A model generated the notes under the pieces. The model ran no database searches. It worked only from the letters and a program-made list of their open reading frames with translations, and was not told where the DNA came from. Shown piece after piece: positions 12,373 through 24,680 of a DNA stretch of 64,000 bases. How positions within the stretch are numbered: position 1 is the first letter of the stretch; the number at the start of each line of letters is the position of its first letter. This DNA is from Cordia subcordata (taxonomy: Eukaryota; Streptophyta; Magnoliopsida; Boraginales; Cordiaceae), in contig JAPTOF010000003.1 of assembly GCA_028554755.1 (NCBI GenBank), positions 2,584,501 to 2,648,500 on the forward strand, given 5' to 3'. Made by a program: the position numbers and the translations under genes.

Positions 12373-12522
12373 TTTGTTAATGTTAATGAAGCGAATGAGG
12401 AGCAATTGGATCAAGATCAGGTGCCTGCATTCAAGGAATTTAGTCTTTTAGAGTTGCGATCTGCCACAAATGGTTTTAACAGTGAATTGGTAGTTTCAGA
12501 GAGTGGGGAGAAACTAACTTAA
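12373..12522 (+). pseudogene. Truncated fragment of a brassinosteroid-signalling kinase (BSK) gene
   Basis: The frame reads DQDQVPAFKEFSLLELRSAT, then NGFNSELVVSESGEK. This is the segment that opens the pseudokinase region of BSK receptor-like cytoplasmic kinases, normally followed by APNVVYKG. Here homology stops abruptly after GEK, and Leu-Thr-stop follows. There is no N-myristoylation exon (MGCC) upstream and no ATP-binding lobe downstream. I call it a dead gene fragment, either left by a rearrangement or carried by a transposon. Confidence 0.7.
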
Positions 12523-15186
12523 CTCAGTTCTTTGAACCGACAAGTAACTTAACTTATTAACAATCTTCAACTCTAAGAAATTTAAAAAAGAAAAGAAAAA
12601 AGAGAAGTAGGTGTCCGAGCTAGGCAGTAACTTAAAAATCATGCCGTTATAATTATAATATCTATGATCATTTTGGGACATTTCACAAAAAGGGGAAAAA
12701 AAAAAAAAAAAGATGAACAACTTGCACAAGTTGCAATCTTTAGCCTGCCAGCGCTATTGAGTATAGAACAAATCAGGCCTGCCATTTTCATAACACCAAA
12801 AGCCTTCATCCAAGAACCTACAATCACTAGAGTTATATAAAGGTTAACGCTCATTCCACACTAAATCACCACTAAAAACATCACACTGTCCACCCTCTTC
12901 ACTTAAAAATTCCATCTTTTCTCAATACCAACCGACAATGAAACCAAGATATGACTTACAAACCTAAAGCACAAAGTTGGCAGTGCAAGAGAGACAGGAA
13001 GGTCCAGGTGGCAAAAAAAGGGCTCACACATCGTTTTCTCTGAGATGTGAAAGAAAACAGCCTAAAATTTCAAGACAAATGAAGATAGGACCTGGAACAT
13101 GTGATATACGTAATCCAAATGAATACCTGCATGTTAATAGTGAAGGAGCGGCAAGCCCCTATTGCATCTTTGTTTTGAATCCCTGAAATTACACCCAAAG
13201 TTGTTATGCAATTGTGTTTATCTATATACACAATATAGATATATATATATATATATATGTATATATAAAGCATAAGCATGGAACCATTCTTTATTAAATG
13301 CAATTGATAAGATTCCAGTTAGTATTACCATGGATAACTAAAAAAATCAAATACTCAAATGCATATATACCTATATATATGAAAATGAAACCCACACCAT
13401 CACCTTGCAGTTCTTGGTTTATCATTTGCTACTTGCTTGACTGCTTAAACTGCAACCAAATTTCAAAAGCTAAAAACCGCTATATAAGTAACCTGCTACC
13501 AAGAAATGAATCTAATTGGCACATTACAACCATCACTTGGTTATGTACTTAAAGTCACAAAAATCACCTCTCATAATTCCACAACCACAATTATAGCCGA
13601 TTTGGATTGGATTATGAAGATTATTATCAACTACTTCAATGACATACTACTAGGATCATGATTTATGCTCATCGGGTATGGATAATATATCAGGTAATAT
13701 TTGATGTGGCGAACCAAAACAATTGAATCAATAGTCAAACCAATTAATCTAGAATCAACTGAATCAACACTAACTTAATACCTAAAATTCAGTCATCCAC
13801 CACTCTAATGACATAATAACTCAAAAAAAAAAAAATTAAATATTTTAAGCCCTAATTCGTTGACCAATTAAAGCCCAAATCTATTGAACACTAGCTGCAG
13901 CTGGTGAAGGCACCATAAATTGTCTTCTTTCTTGAGTTCGTCTTCACCCATTTGTACTGCGTTATTCCCAGACCACGCTCCCTCAGTCTCTCCCTTTGCA
14001 GCTTAGTCATATGGGATAAAAGGCATGAGTTGGCAGATGAGGAGATGGAGAGATAGAAAAGCAAAGCAAAGCAAAGCCTCAAGCAGGAGCTGGCAGTGGG
14101 AGAGAGACGAAGCAAAGCAAGAGGTAGCGTATAGGTTGACAAGATAAGCAAGGCGGTGCCGTGAAATGAATTTACACACATAAACATACAAACAGTAATA
14201 CACAAGTCAAACATAAATAGAAAGGCCAAAGTTCCGACCTTTGAGCAAAAGAGCTGAGATTGAGATGTTGAAAATTTGCTTTAATGCTTACATCGTATTT
14301 ACGCCCACTTTTGCGCCAAGCTCAAGCACGACATGTAAAGAGGAACATGACGTGTAAAAAGCAATAGCAGCTGGTGATCGGCGAGAGCTCGTCTGAAGCA
14401 AGATGTGGCAATAGACACGAAGGTGGCATCACAATTTTGGAAAAAAAAAAAAAAAAGATGTGTCTGTGTGTGTATATCATATGAATAGTAACATTGAAAC
14501 AAGTGTTTCTTTTTCATTATAATAGAGAAGAGATATACCTTTTAAGAATTTATATGTTTAGTTTATGCGAATGACCATTCCATTATTTATTATGTTACAA
14601 CATTTAAATGTTTTTTTATGGAGTGATTGATCTAAGATTTGTTGTTTTTCATGATTGTGGATTGATCCTTTTTTTTTTTTTTTTTTTTTTTTTGCAAATC
14701 ATGATTTAATTTTCTAAATCATGCAATTATTTTTTTTCTTTTTTCCTTCAAAAATATTGTGAACAATTTCAGTGTGAACCGTGTACAGTATATTGAACCA
14801 AAGTACACTTTGATTTAGGTTTATTCAATACTTTTATATTTTCATTTTTTCATTAAAATCATTAAAAATTTTAGTTTCGGTCTATTTGGTTCACCCCAAA
14901 AAAATAGTTAGTTGAGTTTTGGGATCGGCATAGTATGGTGAAGCATGGTAGCAATCCCTATCCCTTTAACTTTTAGATTTATTTACATTTTAAGTTTAAA
15001 ATATATATATATATATATATATATTTTCCACCATGAAAAGTTAAGAATTTCTTGAGTCGGTTCATTAGTTAGGCTTCTCAACTTTAAAATCTTAAATGTC
15101 TCTATGTACTAAGTTCAGGTCTTATGTCAACTAATATAAAAGATAGAATAATGAATCCTATATCCTCTTTTGAATGATTTGGTTCG

Positions 15187-15450
15187 ACATATTTTAATTT
15201 AGCCTTTAAAGTATGATAAATAATACTTAATCCCTCTGTAGTTTATCATAAATGTTTATTATTCCCTTGTGATTTTAAAATCGGTACAAAACGCCCCTCA
15301 GTTTTGCAAAACTAATTTGACATATTTTAATTGGTTTAGTCTTTACAGTATGGGTAAATAACACCTAAACCCTTGTGATTTGTCATAAATATTTGTTGCT
15401 CCCTTGTAGTTTTAAAACACGCACGAAAACTGGCCCCCAGTGTTTTGCAA
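15187..15450. repeat. Two diverged tandem copies, about 126-bp unit
   Basis: Units starting with GACATATTTTAATT at 15187 and 15313 share an ordered set of blocks: TTTA(A/C)AGTATG, AAATAA(T/C)AC, a TTGTGATTT-like block, TCATAAAT(G/A)TTT, CCCTTGT(G/A)(A/G)TTTTAAAA and TTTTGCAA. The wording resembles the ends of non-autonomous transposons, but no terminal inverted repeat was found. Confidence 0.6.
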
Positions 15451-17861
15451 GACATAAATGCACTTAGTCCTTTCGTCATGTTTTCTATTAGATTTAACAA
15501 CATGTTTTCTTAACACCATAGAAACAAGAAATGTTGGGTTCATATCATCTTTTATAATGTTTTGATAATGAAAAATTATGGTTTAATGGATGCTAATGCT
15601 TTGTGAACAACTTAAATAGACTTGTGAACACTTTACTCATAAGTTGTTAACAAGTACTATATGATTTGTTGAATGTGGATGGTTATGCTTTGGTTCAATG
15701 CTAATGGTGAACATCTTGTGAGATTGCAATGAACATATGCATAGCAAAGGTGTGAACGAAAGATTGGAAGATTGCGTGCTTGTGAAGAGGATGTAAAATC
15801 AAGAAGAGAGCTTGCACGTGATGATTCCAATGCTTGAAGAGTTCAAAAAATACTCATGAAGAAGAAAAAGGAGACATAAGGTGGAGACGAGATAGCATAA
15901 AGGGTACCAGCTAGTGCTCTTTTGTGTTTACCTTGATTAATAACTTATAGCTTTTGCTTTAATGATTTTCAGGAAACAAATGTTTTCAAAAACTTATTTG
16001 GGCTTGAAAATTTATCTTTGAAGTGCTTACTTCATTTAAATCTTTAGAAACTTTAAAGTATTTGCAAAACATGTTTGTGTCCTTATGTGTTGCCTAAAAA
16101 AGGTTCTTTGAAGTGTTCTCAAATTGCTTGAATCAATTGATCTTCAAAGAGTTTAAAAAAACTTGTTTTCTAGGTGAAAATGATGCTTTTTTTGACCAAC
16201 CAGTCACCTAGTTGGTCAATTTAAAATAATGAATCAATCATAATTACAGAATGCTATATATATGTGAAACAGGGGAATAAAGTGTTCTAAGGAGATGCAA
16301 ATGTCAAAAATAGGGGAATAGGGTGATTACGACTTGCTTATGAGTGATTACTACGGCATGTTAGGGTTACTTGATGGATTATATTTGGTTGCTCTCATTT
16401 AGTCTCCTAATTAACCTCCTAATTATACCCTAAGCCTCAGTGCAGGTCCATCCTTAGGTGTCGACTAACATACAACTACAGCATGGTCTTTATGACTTAG
16501 GGCCATAGGGCTAGCTAGTAAGCCAAGATCTAGTCCGTCTAAGGTCCACTACCCTACCCTAAAACCCATTAGCTAGATTTAAAGCTAAAGAAGACTCAAC
16601 CTAGGTTAACCATTAGTTATGCACTAACGAATATCATCATAATAGTGGGTATTAACATTTAAGCGCGTACATACACATCAAGGGCATGGTATTTGAGAAT
16701 ACTTATATTCTACTACTAAATACATAGGTAATAAATGTTCCACTACCAATTATAGCCATTATCACAAAATCAATATAACTGCCATTAAAACAAAATAACA
16801 ATTCCTAACAAATTACAGTTAAAAAAACTATCAAAGACTTTAAAGTAACAACAAACATTTCTAATAATAAGGAAACAAAACATGTAATAACTACAAAGAC
16901 TTTTTCAACAGCTAAAGATCTCTTTTCACAAATAAAGCAAGACAGGATACAAATTATATCTCTTTCTATTTAACCTCCAAAAAGAAGTTAAGAAAAACAA
17001 TGCTAAAATCACTGAAGGCCTTGAGAAGTAGCAAAAATACAAGAGCATTCTTAGACTTTGAAAAAGACCATGAAACATGTCCTAATTCAAATGTTTTATC
17101 AAATTATTATAGATTTTCATGGAAAATGTGATTAATAAAATAAAATTTTATAAAATAGACATATCATATCGTCGAATGAACTTCAAAATAAAAGTACTTA
17201 TTTTGGTTTATATACTAATATGATTTTGGGGGCAGCAGGAACATCAGTCATACAATAATCATTGAACATTAACACACCAATATGAATCCCCATTAGAATA
17301 ACTTCAACAAATTACATGACCAAACTTAGACAACAAAGGAAACTAAGAGAAACCAAATAGAAGTGTCATGTTCAAGTTATACCCTTTTTTTTTTAGATCT
17401 GTAGTTAAAAAATTATCAAGGAATAGCAAACACATTAAGATAACACTTACCATAAAAAATATATATTATATAAAGTAAGATACAGGTCATATTTAAAAAT
17501 GCAATGTGTACTCTTCTCATGCATTTTTTTCTCTCTAAAATTTATTTTCATTAATTCATGCCATACCTTAGTTGACCAATATTTTTAAAGTCAAATAATT
17601 TATACTAGTTAAAGTCATATCCATGCAATAATTTTGTTTCTTTATCTAAAATTAATATTATCTTTTCAACTATAAATCATTTCACAATTTAATTATTTGT
17701 ACGTAATTCAACATCATATTTTTGGCCAACTAAATTAGTATCTATGTATATTATGAAATAATATTTTTAATTTTTTATGCCATGTTATCATCATGTCATA
17801 CATTTTTTTATAGAAAAAGTTAATATATCTCTTATTCATACAAAAAAAAATTAATCAAATT

Positions 17862-17870
<9 letters not shown>

Positions 17871-17913
<43 letters not shown>
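17871..17913. repeat. (TC)n microsatellite
   Basis: About 21 perfect TC repeats in AT-rich intergenic DNA, with no gene nearby. Likely polymorphic between individuals. Confidence 0.9.
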
Positions 17914-17914
<1 letters not shown>

Positions 17915-18760
17915 ATACAATTGCATGTCTATATATTGAGGTTAAAAAAACTTATTCTTATAAATAGAAAACACGACTTTATATATATATATATATGTAT
18001 GTATATATATAGCATTTCAAAATCATGACTTTCTATATATATTTTTATAGAATATTTCAAAATATATATTATATTACTTTAATTATAATCTTTAAAGTAA
18101 TACATTTGGGTTAATCCTATCTCTCCTTTTTATTTTATAATCATTATATAAAATTATATCATTCAATACATGATTAATAATAAAAATTAACAAACAATAA
18201 AATTTAAAAAGATATATTTATATTTTATCCTTACTTAAAATATAAAAATTTGTCATAAATAATAAATAAATACATTAAAAATATTCATTTACACCTGTAT
18301 TGCACAGTTATAATCTAATTATCAAGAACAATAAACATATTTACATAACACTTACCACAAAAAAATATCAAAGAATAGTAAACATATTAACATAACACTT
18401 ACATTATTTCCCCTTAAGTCATGCAACCCATCCTTTTTTTTGGCATTATATCCTCAAACTCCTCTAACATTTTCTCATTATCCCATCAGAGGCTCCACCT
18501 TTAAAGATAATAATATGAATCATGATGGACGTTAACATTAAAAACGTAATGGGCCTAGTATTTGACAACAAAATGGGCCTTTTTATATCATTGCATTAAT
18601 TCAGGTAAAAAATATTTATAGTAAGATATTATTTATTATAAAAATAAATATGACTTATTAAAAATATTATGAATTATAAATATAAACGTATGAAACTAAA
18701 TATTAGTATGTTATCTATTATTAATATACTAAAAGTAAACATTATTTATCAAAACATATA

Positions 18761-19958
18761 GGGTGAATTGCACAACTCCCCTTGTGGTTTGACTAATGTG
18801 CATAACACCCCCTATATTTAGGAAATTAGCAAAAACATCCCCTATGATTTTCACATATAGTGCACACGCTCCTTAAAACTATTATACGTTAATTTTTGAA
18901 CCATTAGTATGTGAAATATCTAATTTATCCTTAATCCCTAATAAATTTTTTTTTGTAAAATTAAAATTAGAAAAAAAGAAACCCTTTTTCTTCTCCTCTC
19001 CACCTCTTCCCCATATCAGCCACCATCCCACCCTTTTACTCTCCCCTACCTTTAATGCTTAAGTATATTTGCAAATACAGTTGCTCAAGATCACTCATGT
19101 ACTTTTCCAAATGTCTCACAGCTTGGTAAATCTTATTGGGATGTTATTAGAAAGATATCGGTCTTTAATTCTTTGGATGAGAGAATTGAGAAAACAAAGT
19201 CCATGGTTGAACATCAGTTCTATAGATGTATAATAAACGCGACGGGGGCTCAACCGGGAGAAGATGGCTACGTTAGTGGTAGTTGTAAACCCGAAGGGGA
19301 AATTCAACCAGGAGCACATTAACGCCATTTTGGACGAAGTTTTCCGAACCTACAGCAAGTTCATCGTTGACGAGAAGGATCTCACCTGCAACGGCCTTCT
19401 CCAGACCTATGACAGTGGCGCCGAAGACGTCGACTGCAACTTTGATGGTTTAGGCCTCGAGTTGAAGCCTGAAACCGCCAATGACACCGCAGATGAAACT
19501 GTTTCTTCATCGTCAATTGTCAACTTGAGAATGATGGAGCTGCATAAGAAACAGAGGACGAGAGAGTGTGGGGTGGCTGGGTGGGTTGGGGGGGAGAGGG
19601 TGGGTATATTGCGTAAGGAAAGGGGTGGGGTGCTAGGTGTAGATGGGGGTGAGGTGCCATGTCGGGGGTAGGGAAAGGGGAAGAAGATGAATTTATTTTT
19701 TAAAGTTTTTTTGATAATATCTTTTATTTTAACATTTATTAGGGGCAAAATAGTCTATTCATTATATCTGAAACGAAAATAAACAAGCAACATCTCATTA
19801 CGCGCGCAGAAACTTCGTCATCTTGGACGAAAATAGTAGTGGAAGAGGTTGACGTGCACTTTCGCTAAAATCATAAAGGGTGTTTTTGCTAATTTCCTAA
19901 ACACAGAGAGGTGTTGTGCACATTAGTCAAACTATAGGGGGAGTTGTGCATTTCATCC
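18761..19958. mobile_element. MULE-type non-autonomous transposon with captured coding-like sequence
   Basis: The two ends are long inverted repeats of roughly 90-100 bp. The left begins GGGTGAATTGCACAACTCCC; the right, read inverted, begins GGATGAAATGCACAACTCCC. Both continue with TTTGACTAATGTGCA(T/C)AACACC, then TTTAGGAAATTAGCAAAAAC and TATGATTTT. Flanking 9-mers are AAACATATA (18752-18760) and AAACATAAA (19959-19967), an 8/9 target duplication. Long TIRs plus a 9-bp duplication are typical of Mutator-like elements. There is no transposase inside. Instead the centre, about 19050-19680, is richer in GC and codons than its surroundings, the pattern of a Pack-MULE. Confidence 0.85.
19264..19671 (+). 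CDS. Open frame inside the MULE, captured gene fragment
   Basis: A 135-codon frame begins MATLVVVVNPKGKFNQEHIN and continues with a plausible helical stretch (ILDEVFRTYSKFIVDEKD). It then degrades into a Gly/Arg-rich G+T-biased tail (19560-19670) that looks non-coding. A second open frame overlaps it from about 19057 to 19323 and also reads like protein (NVSQLGKSYWDVIRKISVF, then DERIEKTKSMVEHQF) but stops after the overlap. Two adjacent coding-like stretches in different frames fit a gene piece captured and then shifted, or two captured pieces. I recognise neither source. Translation is unproven. Confidence 0.35.
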   Translation: MATLVVVVNPKGKFNQEHINAILDEVFRTYSKFIVDEKDLTCNGLLQTYDSGAEDVDCNFDGLGLELKPETANDTADETVSSSSIVNLRMMELHKKQRTRECGVAGWVGGERVGILRKERGGVLGVDGGEVPCRG

Positions 19959-19967
19959 AAACATAAA

Positions 19968-21717
19968 ATAAATTAATTATAATTAACAAATCTATTAAAA
20001 TTTATAAAATTAAATAATTTTTTATATTTCTAAAAATACTTATTTATATTTATATCTATTTGTATTTTTCATTTATTTTATATTTATATATTATTTATTT
20101 GTTTGTTTATTATTTGTGTATTTTATTTTTATTTTAATTTATTTATTTTTACTCATTATTGTTCACATTTAATTTAATTTATAGTGAAGCATACCAAATA
20201 TAAAAAGGATAAAAGATTATACAAATTGTCAAAGAGTAATTACACAGTTACACCCATTCAAATCTCTCTTGAGAATTAGAGACTGTAATTAGAAAGGTCT
20301 AATTACACTCAATTCACATTTAACGAAATAATTACTTGGTTAAAGTTCTTCTTCAAGCGACTTTTTGACTTTTTGACTTTTTCTATTTGTCATAAATAAA
20401 TAATGAATGAATCATTAGTGAGACTGCCAAAAGCAATTTGTCGGGATTATGGCAAAACATTTAATTACCTCAACTTTGGAGTTCTCGTGGGACAGATTCC
20501 ATTTGCTTCAATGCAGCTGCATTTATGTCAGTGTTCTCTTGTACTATATAACAAATCTCTCTCTCTCTCTATATATATATATAAGTTAAACACAATAGAG
20601 TTTTAAAAAAAATGTCATATTAATACACATTTATTTGTTAAGTTATCATAAATTTTATTTAATTATATTTATATATCATTTTCTAATCTCATTATTATAA
20701 TAAAGTTACAAGATATTTAATTATATTTATGCACTATTTATATATTTATTTTTAATAAGTTTAAAATAACAAAGTCCCAAAAAATTCATTAATTTAATTA
20801 ATTTATGCATCATATCTTAATTAAAAAATATATAAATAAGAATAAAAAAGTACTAAAATTAATTTTTATAAATATTTAGAACTAATAAAAAAACAAACAA
20901 AAATTTAAAAATAATAAAAAATTACATTTATAAATATTTAAAAAATTAAAAAAATACACAAAATCTAAATAAACTCATACAAAATACAGAGTATAAAAGC
21001 ACAAGTGATATTCAAAACAGAGTCACCCATGCAAAAGGCAACCAAGGCCAACAATTACATGTGTTATATGATCTTTATTGGCCTTCGCTGCCTCCCTCAA
21101 TCTGTCAATTTCTTCTTTGGCAGCACCCAAGTCCACGGCAGCTTACAAACAATTTTTATAGACGCTGTAAAGTTACTTTCCCATAAATGACCAGGTTCAT
21201 TGAGAGGTCGTACACACATTTAAGACAGTAGAGTGTACGCTGTTGATGCTATACATAGCATAGCATAAATATTATGCCCTCGGACTGATTTTGGAGTCCA
21301 GATTGTTCATGGCCATGTAAATGAAGAGCAATACCAAACACCATGCTATATTTTTAATATCATGAATGCATATCATATTATCCTCCTCAAAAATTAGCAA
21401 AAATGCAGGTAAATTTTCTACCTGTCAATTACATGCATGCTGTAAAAGCTACCAATTCCAAAAGTACAAATGCTAAAAGCATTTCTCTAGATAATGATAT
21501 GTTGAAGTGAAAAGGTCACCTAACACCAAACAAGAGCTGAGGTTGTAGAATACAAGGTTCTGAAGAAAAACTTCTCATTTTTAGAACTTCAATTACACCA
21601 AAATTCAAAAATGTACTTACAAATCTTCCAAATCTTGCAAATGCCAGAGAAATGCATATTTGTCACTGATCAACTTATTGACTTCGGAAGCACTCAGCTG
21701 ACCAAGAGGCACACTTG
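19968..21717. other. AT-rich intergenic DNA
   Basis: Extremely AT-rich, particularly 19968-20200 and 20600-20990, with short T(C)n and (TA)n runs near 20557-20583. No gene or structured element recognised. Confidence 0.5.
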
Positions 21718-21948
21718 GGGCCCGTTTGAATTGACTTTTTTTAAAAGTGTTTTTTTTAACAGTTTTTAAAAAATAACTTTTTTTTGGAAGCTGAAAATTC
21801 TGACTTATAAAAAAAGCTGTATTGGAGCTTTTTTCAAAATTTTAGCTTTTTTAGAAGCCAAATCAAATAGTTATTGCAAATTTAGTATAACTTTTTTAGA
21901 AAAAAAAAAGTGTTTTTTCCTAAAAAAAAACCAATCCAAATTGGCTCG
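21718..21948. mobile_element. Tourist-like MITE, copy 1
   Basis: The left end reads GGGCCCGTTTGAATTGACTT and the right end, inverted, reads GAGCCAATTTGGATTGG. The interior is A/T-run rich with GCTTTTTTAGAAGCCAAATC, shared with the copies at 49181-49411 and 56847-57078. Length matches theirs (about 231 bp). No TAA duplication is visible at this copy, so it may be older or slightly trimmed. Confidence 0.7.
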
Positions 21949-22680
21949 GATCTACTAACATCATCAGCTAGTTGAGTTCAAAAGAAAAAATAGATAAGAA
22001 CGAAGAGAAATTAAAAAAAAAAAAAAAGAACAAGAAAGATAGCACCAATCAACCAAATACTATACAAAGTGAAAACTCAACTAGCTGCTTCAGTAAACCA
22101 ACAGTTTGTTGCACATACCTTATTCTCAGAAAATCTTATTTTCTCCAAATCAGTGCATTGGGCCTGGATTAAGGTAATCGTTTTAGTACCATTCTCAACA
22201 GCTAATGAAAATGGAAAAGACAATTCAACATTACTATTGTCAAGACAATAAAAACAAATCTCTCTTTACAAGATTAAAAGGGGTGGGAATACTTGAGACG
22301 CAATCCAAGAGCAAGTAGTTCTTACATCCATATTTTTCCATCCAATCACATGGTATATTTACAGTCTTACGAATGCGCTAAAAGTTAATACAAGAAATTT
22401 TGGAGATAATTTTTTTATATCTTCCACAGTTGGTCTTGCTCTCCAACGAAGAGAGATGCCAGGAGAATCAATTGTCTTGAGCACTATTTCAACTTCACTT
22501 TCCATCACGACACTAGAACCAAAAATCTGACATGCAAAAAGGCACACATCGCGAAGAGCGAGTATTTCTACTTCACATGCCGGATAGCTAGAAATTTCTC
22601 AATTGAAGTTTCTTTGGACTCAAATTTGATTCAAATTTTAAAATATGTGATGTCATTTGAAAGAGACATAAATTGATTTA
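21949..22680. other. Interval between two MITEs
   Basis: No gene recognised. Short open frames here lack homology and have a poly-Lys artefact from an A-run at about 22013-22027. Confidence 0.4.
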
Positions 22681-22944
22681 TAGTATGTTTGAAATGATCT
22701 TATTTTAAGATACTTATCTTATTGAAATTTGGAGATATCTTATAAGATTTAAGATATCTTATTATATGCACCATGTATTTTATAGTTGTAAAAAATAAGA
22801 TAGGAATGATTGCTTATTTCTTATAAGATAAAAAGTATGGTTTTGTTTTAAATTTTCATAGGATGCATGATAAGATTTCTTAAATCATATACCCTCATTT
22901 TAATAGGATAAGTATCTTAAAATAAGACTATAACAAACAGAGCA
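22681..22944. mobile_element. Short PIF/Harbinger-type MITE sharing ends with the autonomous element
   Basis: This is a 264-bp element with TTA target duplications (22678-22680 and 22945-22947). The left end is TAGTATGTTTGAAATGATCT; the inverted right end is TGCTCTGTTTGTTATAGTCT. Both run on into the shared TTATTTTAAGATACTTATC. The right terminus matches the first 16 bases (TGCTCTGTTTGTTATA) of the 5.6-kb Harbinger element at 37083-42704. The interior, like that element's subterminal regions, is rich in TCTTATAAGAT-type palindromes. It carries no coding capacity, so any movement would depend on transposase supplied in trans. Confidence 0.85.
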
Positions 22945-24200
22945 TTAGTTAGGTATAGGAAATTAAAAAAAAATAAAAAATTGAATTATTCAAATTCAAA
23001 GTTGGGTCTAAATTTTAGTATTTGGAAAAAGATAGTCAAATTTCAATTAGACACAATATCTATCACGAATGACTCGATGGAGAATAACATGCATACTGAT
23101 TGATTTGACCCACAATATGAACATATTTTGGGATAAATTACCCAGTGGAAGACCCTAGTCTGAGTTAATCATTTACAGGAACTATTGGGATTAACTCCAA
23201 AAGAAAAAAATTATCATACTGATTGATCCTTATCTCAAACAGAAATAAATTGCTGCCTCGCCAGTCGTGCCCCAACTATTTTTTTCACTTGAGATTTATC
23301 CACAGCGTCTTGTTTTTTGCTTGCTCGTTACTTGTCTTTTTATTTTATTTTCTTATTTTTTAATTTTTAATTCCTCTTGTTCTTAGTCTTTCTTGTTCTC
23401 TTTCTTTTCTTGTTCTTTTGGTTTTTTCCCCTTGTTTCTCTTGCTTCTTCTTCCTGCTTGCCTTCGTTTTTCTTCCTTTTTTGTGATTAAAGGGTAACAG
23501 TTCCATTTTTTTTTACTCTCTGTATTTTATCAAAATTATTTAAAATTCTATATTTTTAAATTTACTAATACCCACTAAAGATAGCACAAAACCTCCAAAA
23601 ATAGAGTGTTTTATATAATATTTTTCAAAGCAAAGGCGTATTACTAGTGACGGAGCCAGAAATTTTATTAAAGAGGGTCAAAAAATTAAATGTTATAATA
23701 TACCATGAAATACATCTCTTTTTAATGTGTCTACTCATAGTAAAGAAGTGTGTTTTTTTTTTTGGCCTTGAGAGTCTACTGTTGCATAGTTAGAGAGAGA
23801 ACGACAAACAAAGTTTTGTAAATTAAGTAGAATAGTGTAAAGGAGTAGACATGATTGGTTTATAATTATTATTTAATTTTTTATTATTTTATTATTTGTA
23901 AAATTAGTTCATTAGCTATTTCGTTGATTTTGCAAGTCTAACATTGTCAAGTTAAAAGTACAAAAATATATTTTATTTTATCTAATTGAAAACCAATTTT
24001 TTTTTCATTTATCCTCTAAAAACATGAAATGTAAAATTTTAAGAGGTTATTTTGAAATTTAAGGTGGGTTATTTTGAAATTTAAGAGGAGTCATATACAT
24101 AAATTAATCTAAAAGACATTTAAAATTACAATTGGAATTAGGAGATAGCTTAAGCACAAATTATATTATGCATCTGCAAAAGCACATAGCATAGTGTACT
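22945..24200. other. AT-rich intergenic DNA
   Basis: No gene recognised. A T/C-rich stretch lies at about 23330-23480, rich in TTCTTGTTCTT-type simple sequence. Confidence 0.45.
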
Positions 24201-24600
24201 AAATTATTTGTTCAGTATTTATAAGTTGTTTGTCTAGTAAAATCCACATAAACATCTATACATGAAAACAGTCGCAAATATTTATTCAGTATTGATAAGC
24301 TGTTTATCCATTAAAATTCACCGAAACATCTATATATGTGAACAGTCACAAATGTTTCTTCAGAATAAAAGGCTATTTATTCATTATTCATAAGTTGTTT
24401 GTCTAGTAAAATTTACAGATCATCACAGTATCTGTTGATAAGTATAGACAAATATCTATACATGAAAATAGTCATAGATGCTTATTCAAAATAAAAAGAC
24501 TATTTGTTCAGTATTCATAACTATTTGTTTAATAAAATTCATAAATCATCTTTGTTCAGTACTGATAAGTTATTTGTTTAGTACATTTACAATCATAAAT
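24201..24600. repeat. Degenerate minisatellite, roughly 78-bp unit
   Basis: At least five related units start near 24205, 24282, 24373, 24501 and 24551. Each has TATTTGTTCAGTATT or a variant, then ATAAGTTGTTTGTCTAGTAA, and in most AACATCTATACATGAAAACA followed by GTC(A/G)CAAAT. Later units are shortened or interrupted. Confidence 0.75.
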
Positions 24601-24602
24601 AC

Positions 24603-24680
24603 ACATTGCATTATGCACCTTCACGCATTAGGTCTTAAGTTCAATCCCATAGGGGTGGGAGGTTTAACCCAAAAAAAAAA
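24603..24680 (+). repeat. SINE-like retroelement tail
   Basis: TTAAGTTCAATCCCATAGG, then GGTTTAACCC and an A-run. The same ending, GGGGTTTAACCC followed by poly-A, recurs at about 35345-35410 and, diverged, at about 35455-35500. The TTCAATCCC stretch resembles the B box of a tRNA-derived promoter. No full tRNA-like head was traced. Confidence 0.4.

Larger units (their letters stand above)
12523..18760. other. Repeat-rich gene desert
   Basis: There is no convincing gene here apart from the possible exon at 13127-13182 noted under the gene at 10653-11456. The interval contains TA runs (about 13233-13264, 14999-15024 and 17980-18010), a long T run (about 14670-14693), a diverged tandem duplication at 15187-15450 and a (TC)n microsatellite. 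A stretch from about 15530 to 16140 starts TGTTGGGTTC and contains ATGTTTTGATAATGA, reminiscent of plant LTR sequence. I could not find matching ends or a target duplication for it. Confidence 0.5.

Noticed and set aside
15530..16140. Possible LTR fragment (TGTTGGGTTC start, ATGTTTTGATAATGA motif)
   Set aside because: No matching CA end, no second LTR and no target duplication; noted only in the desert description.
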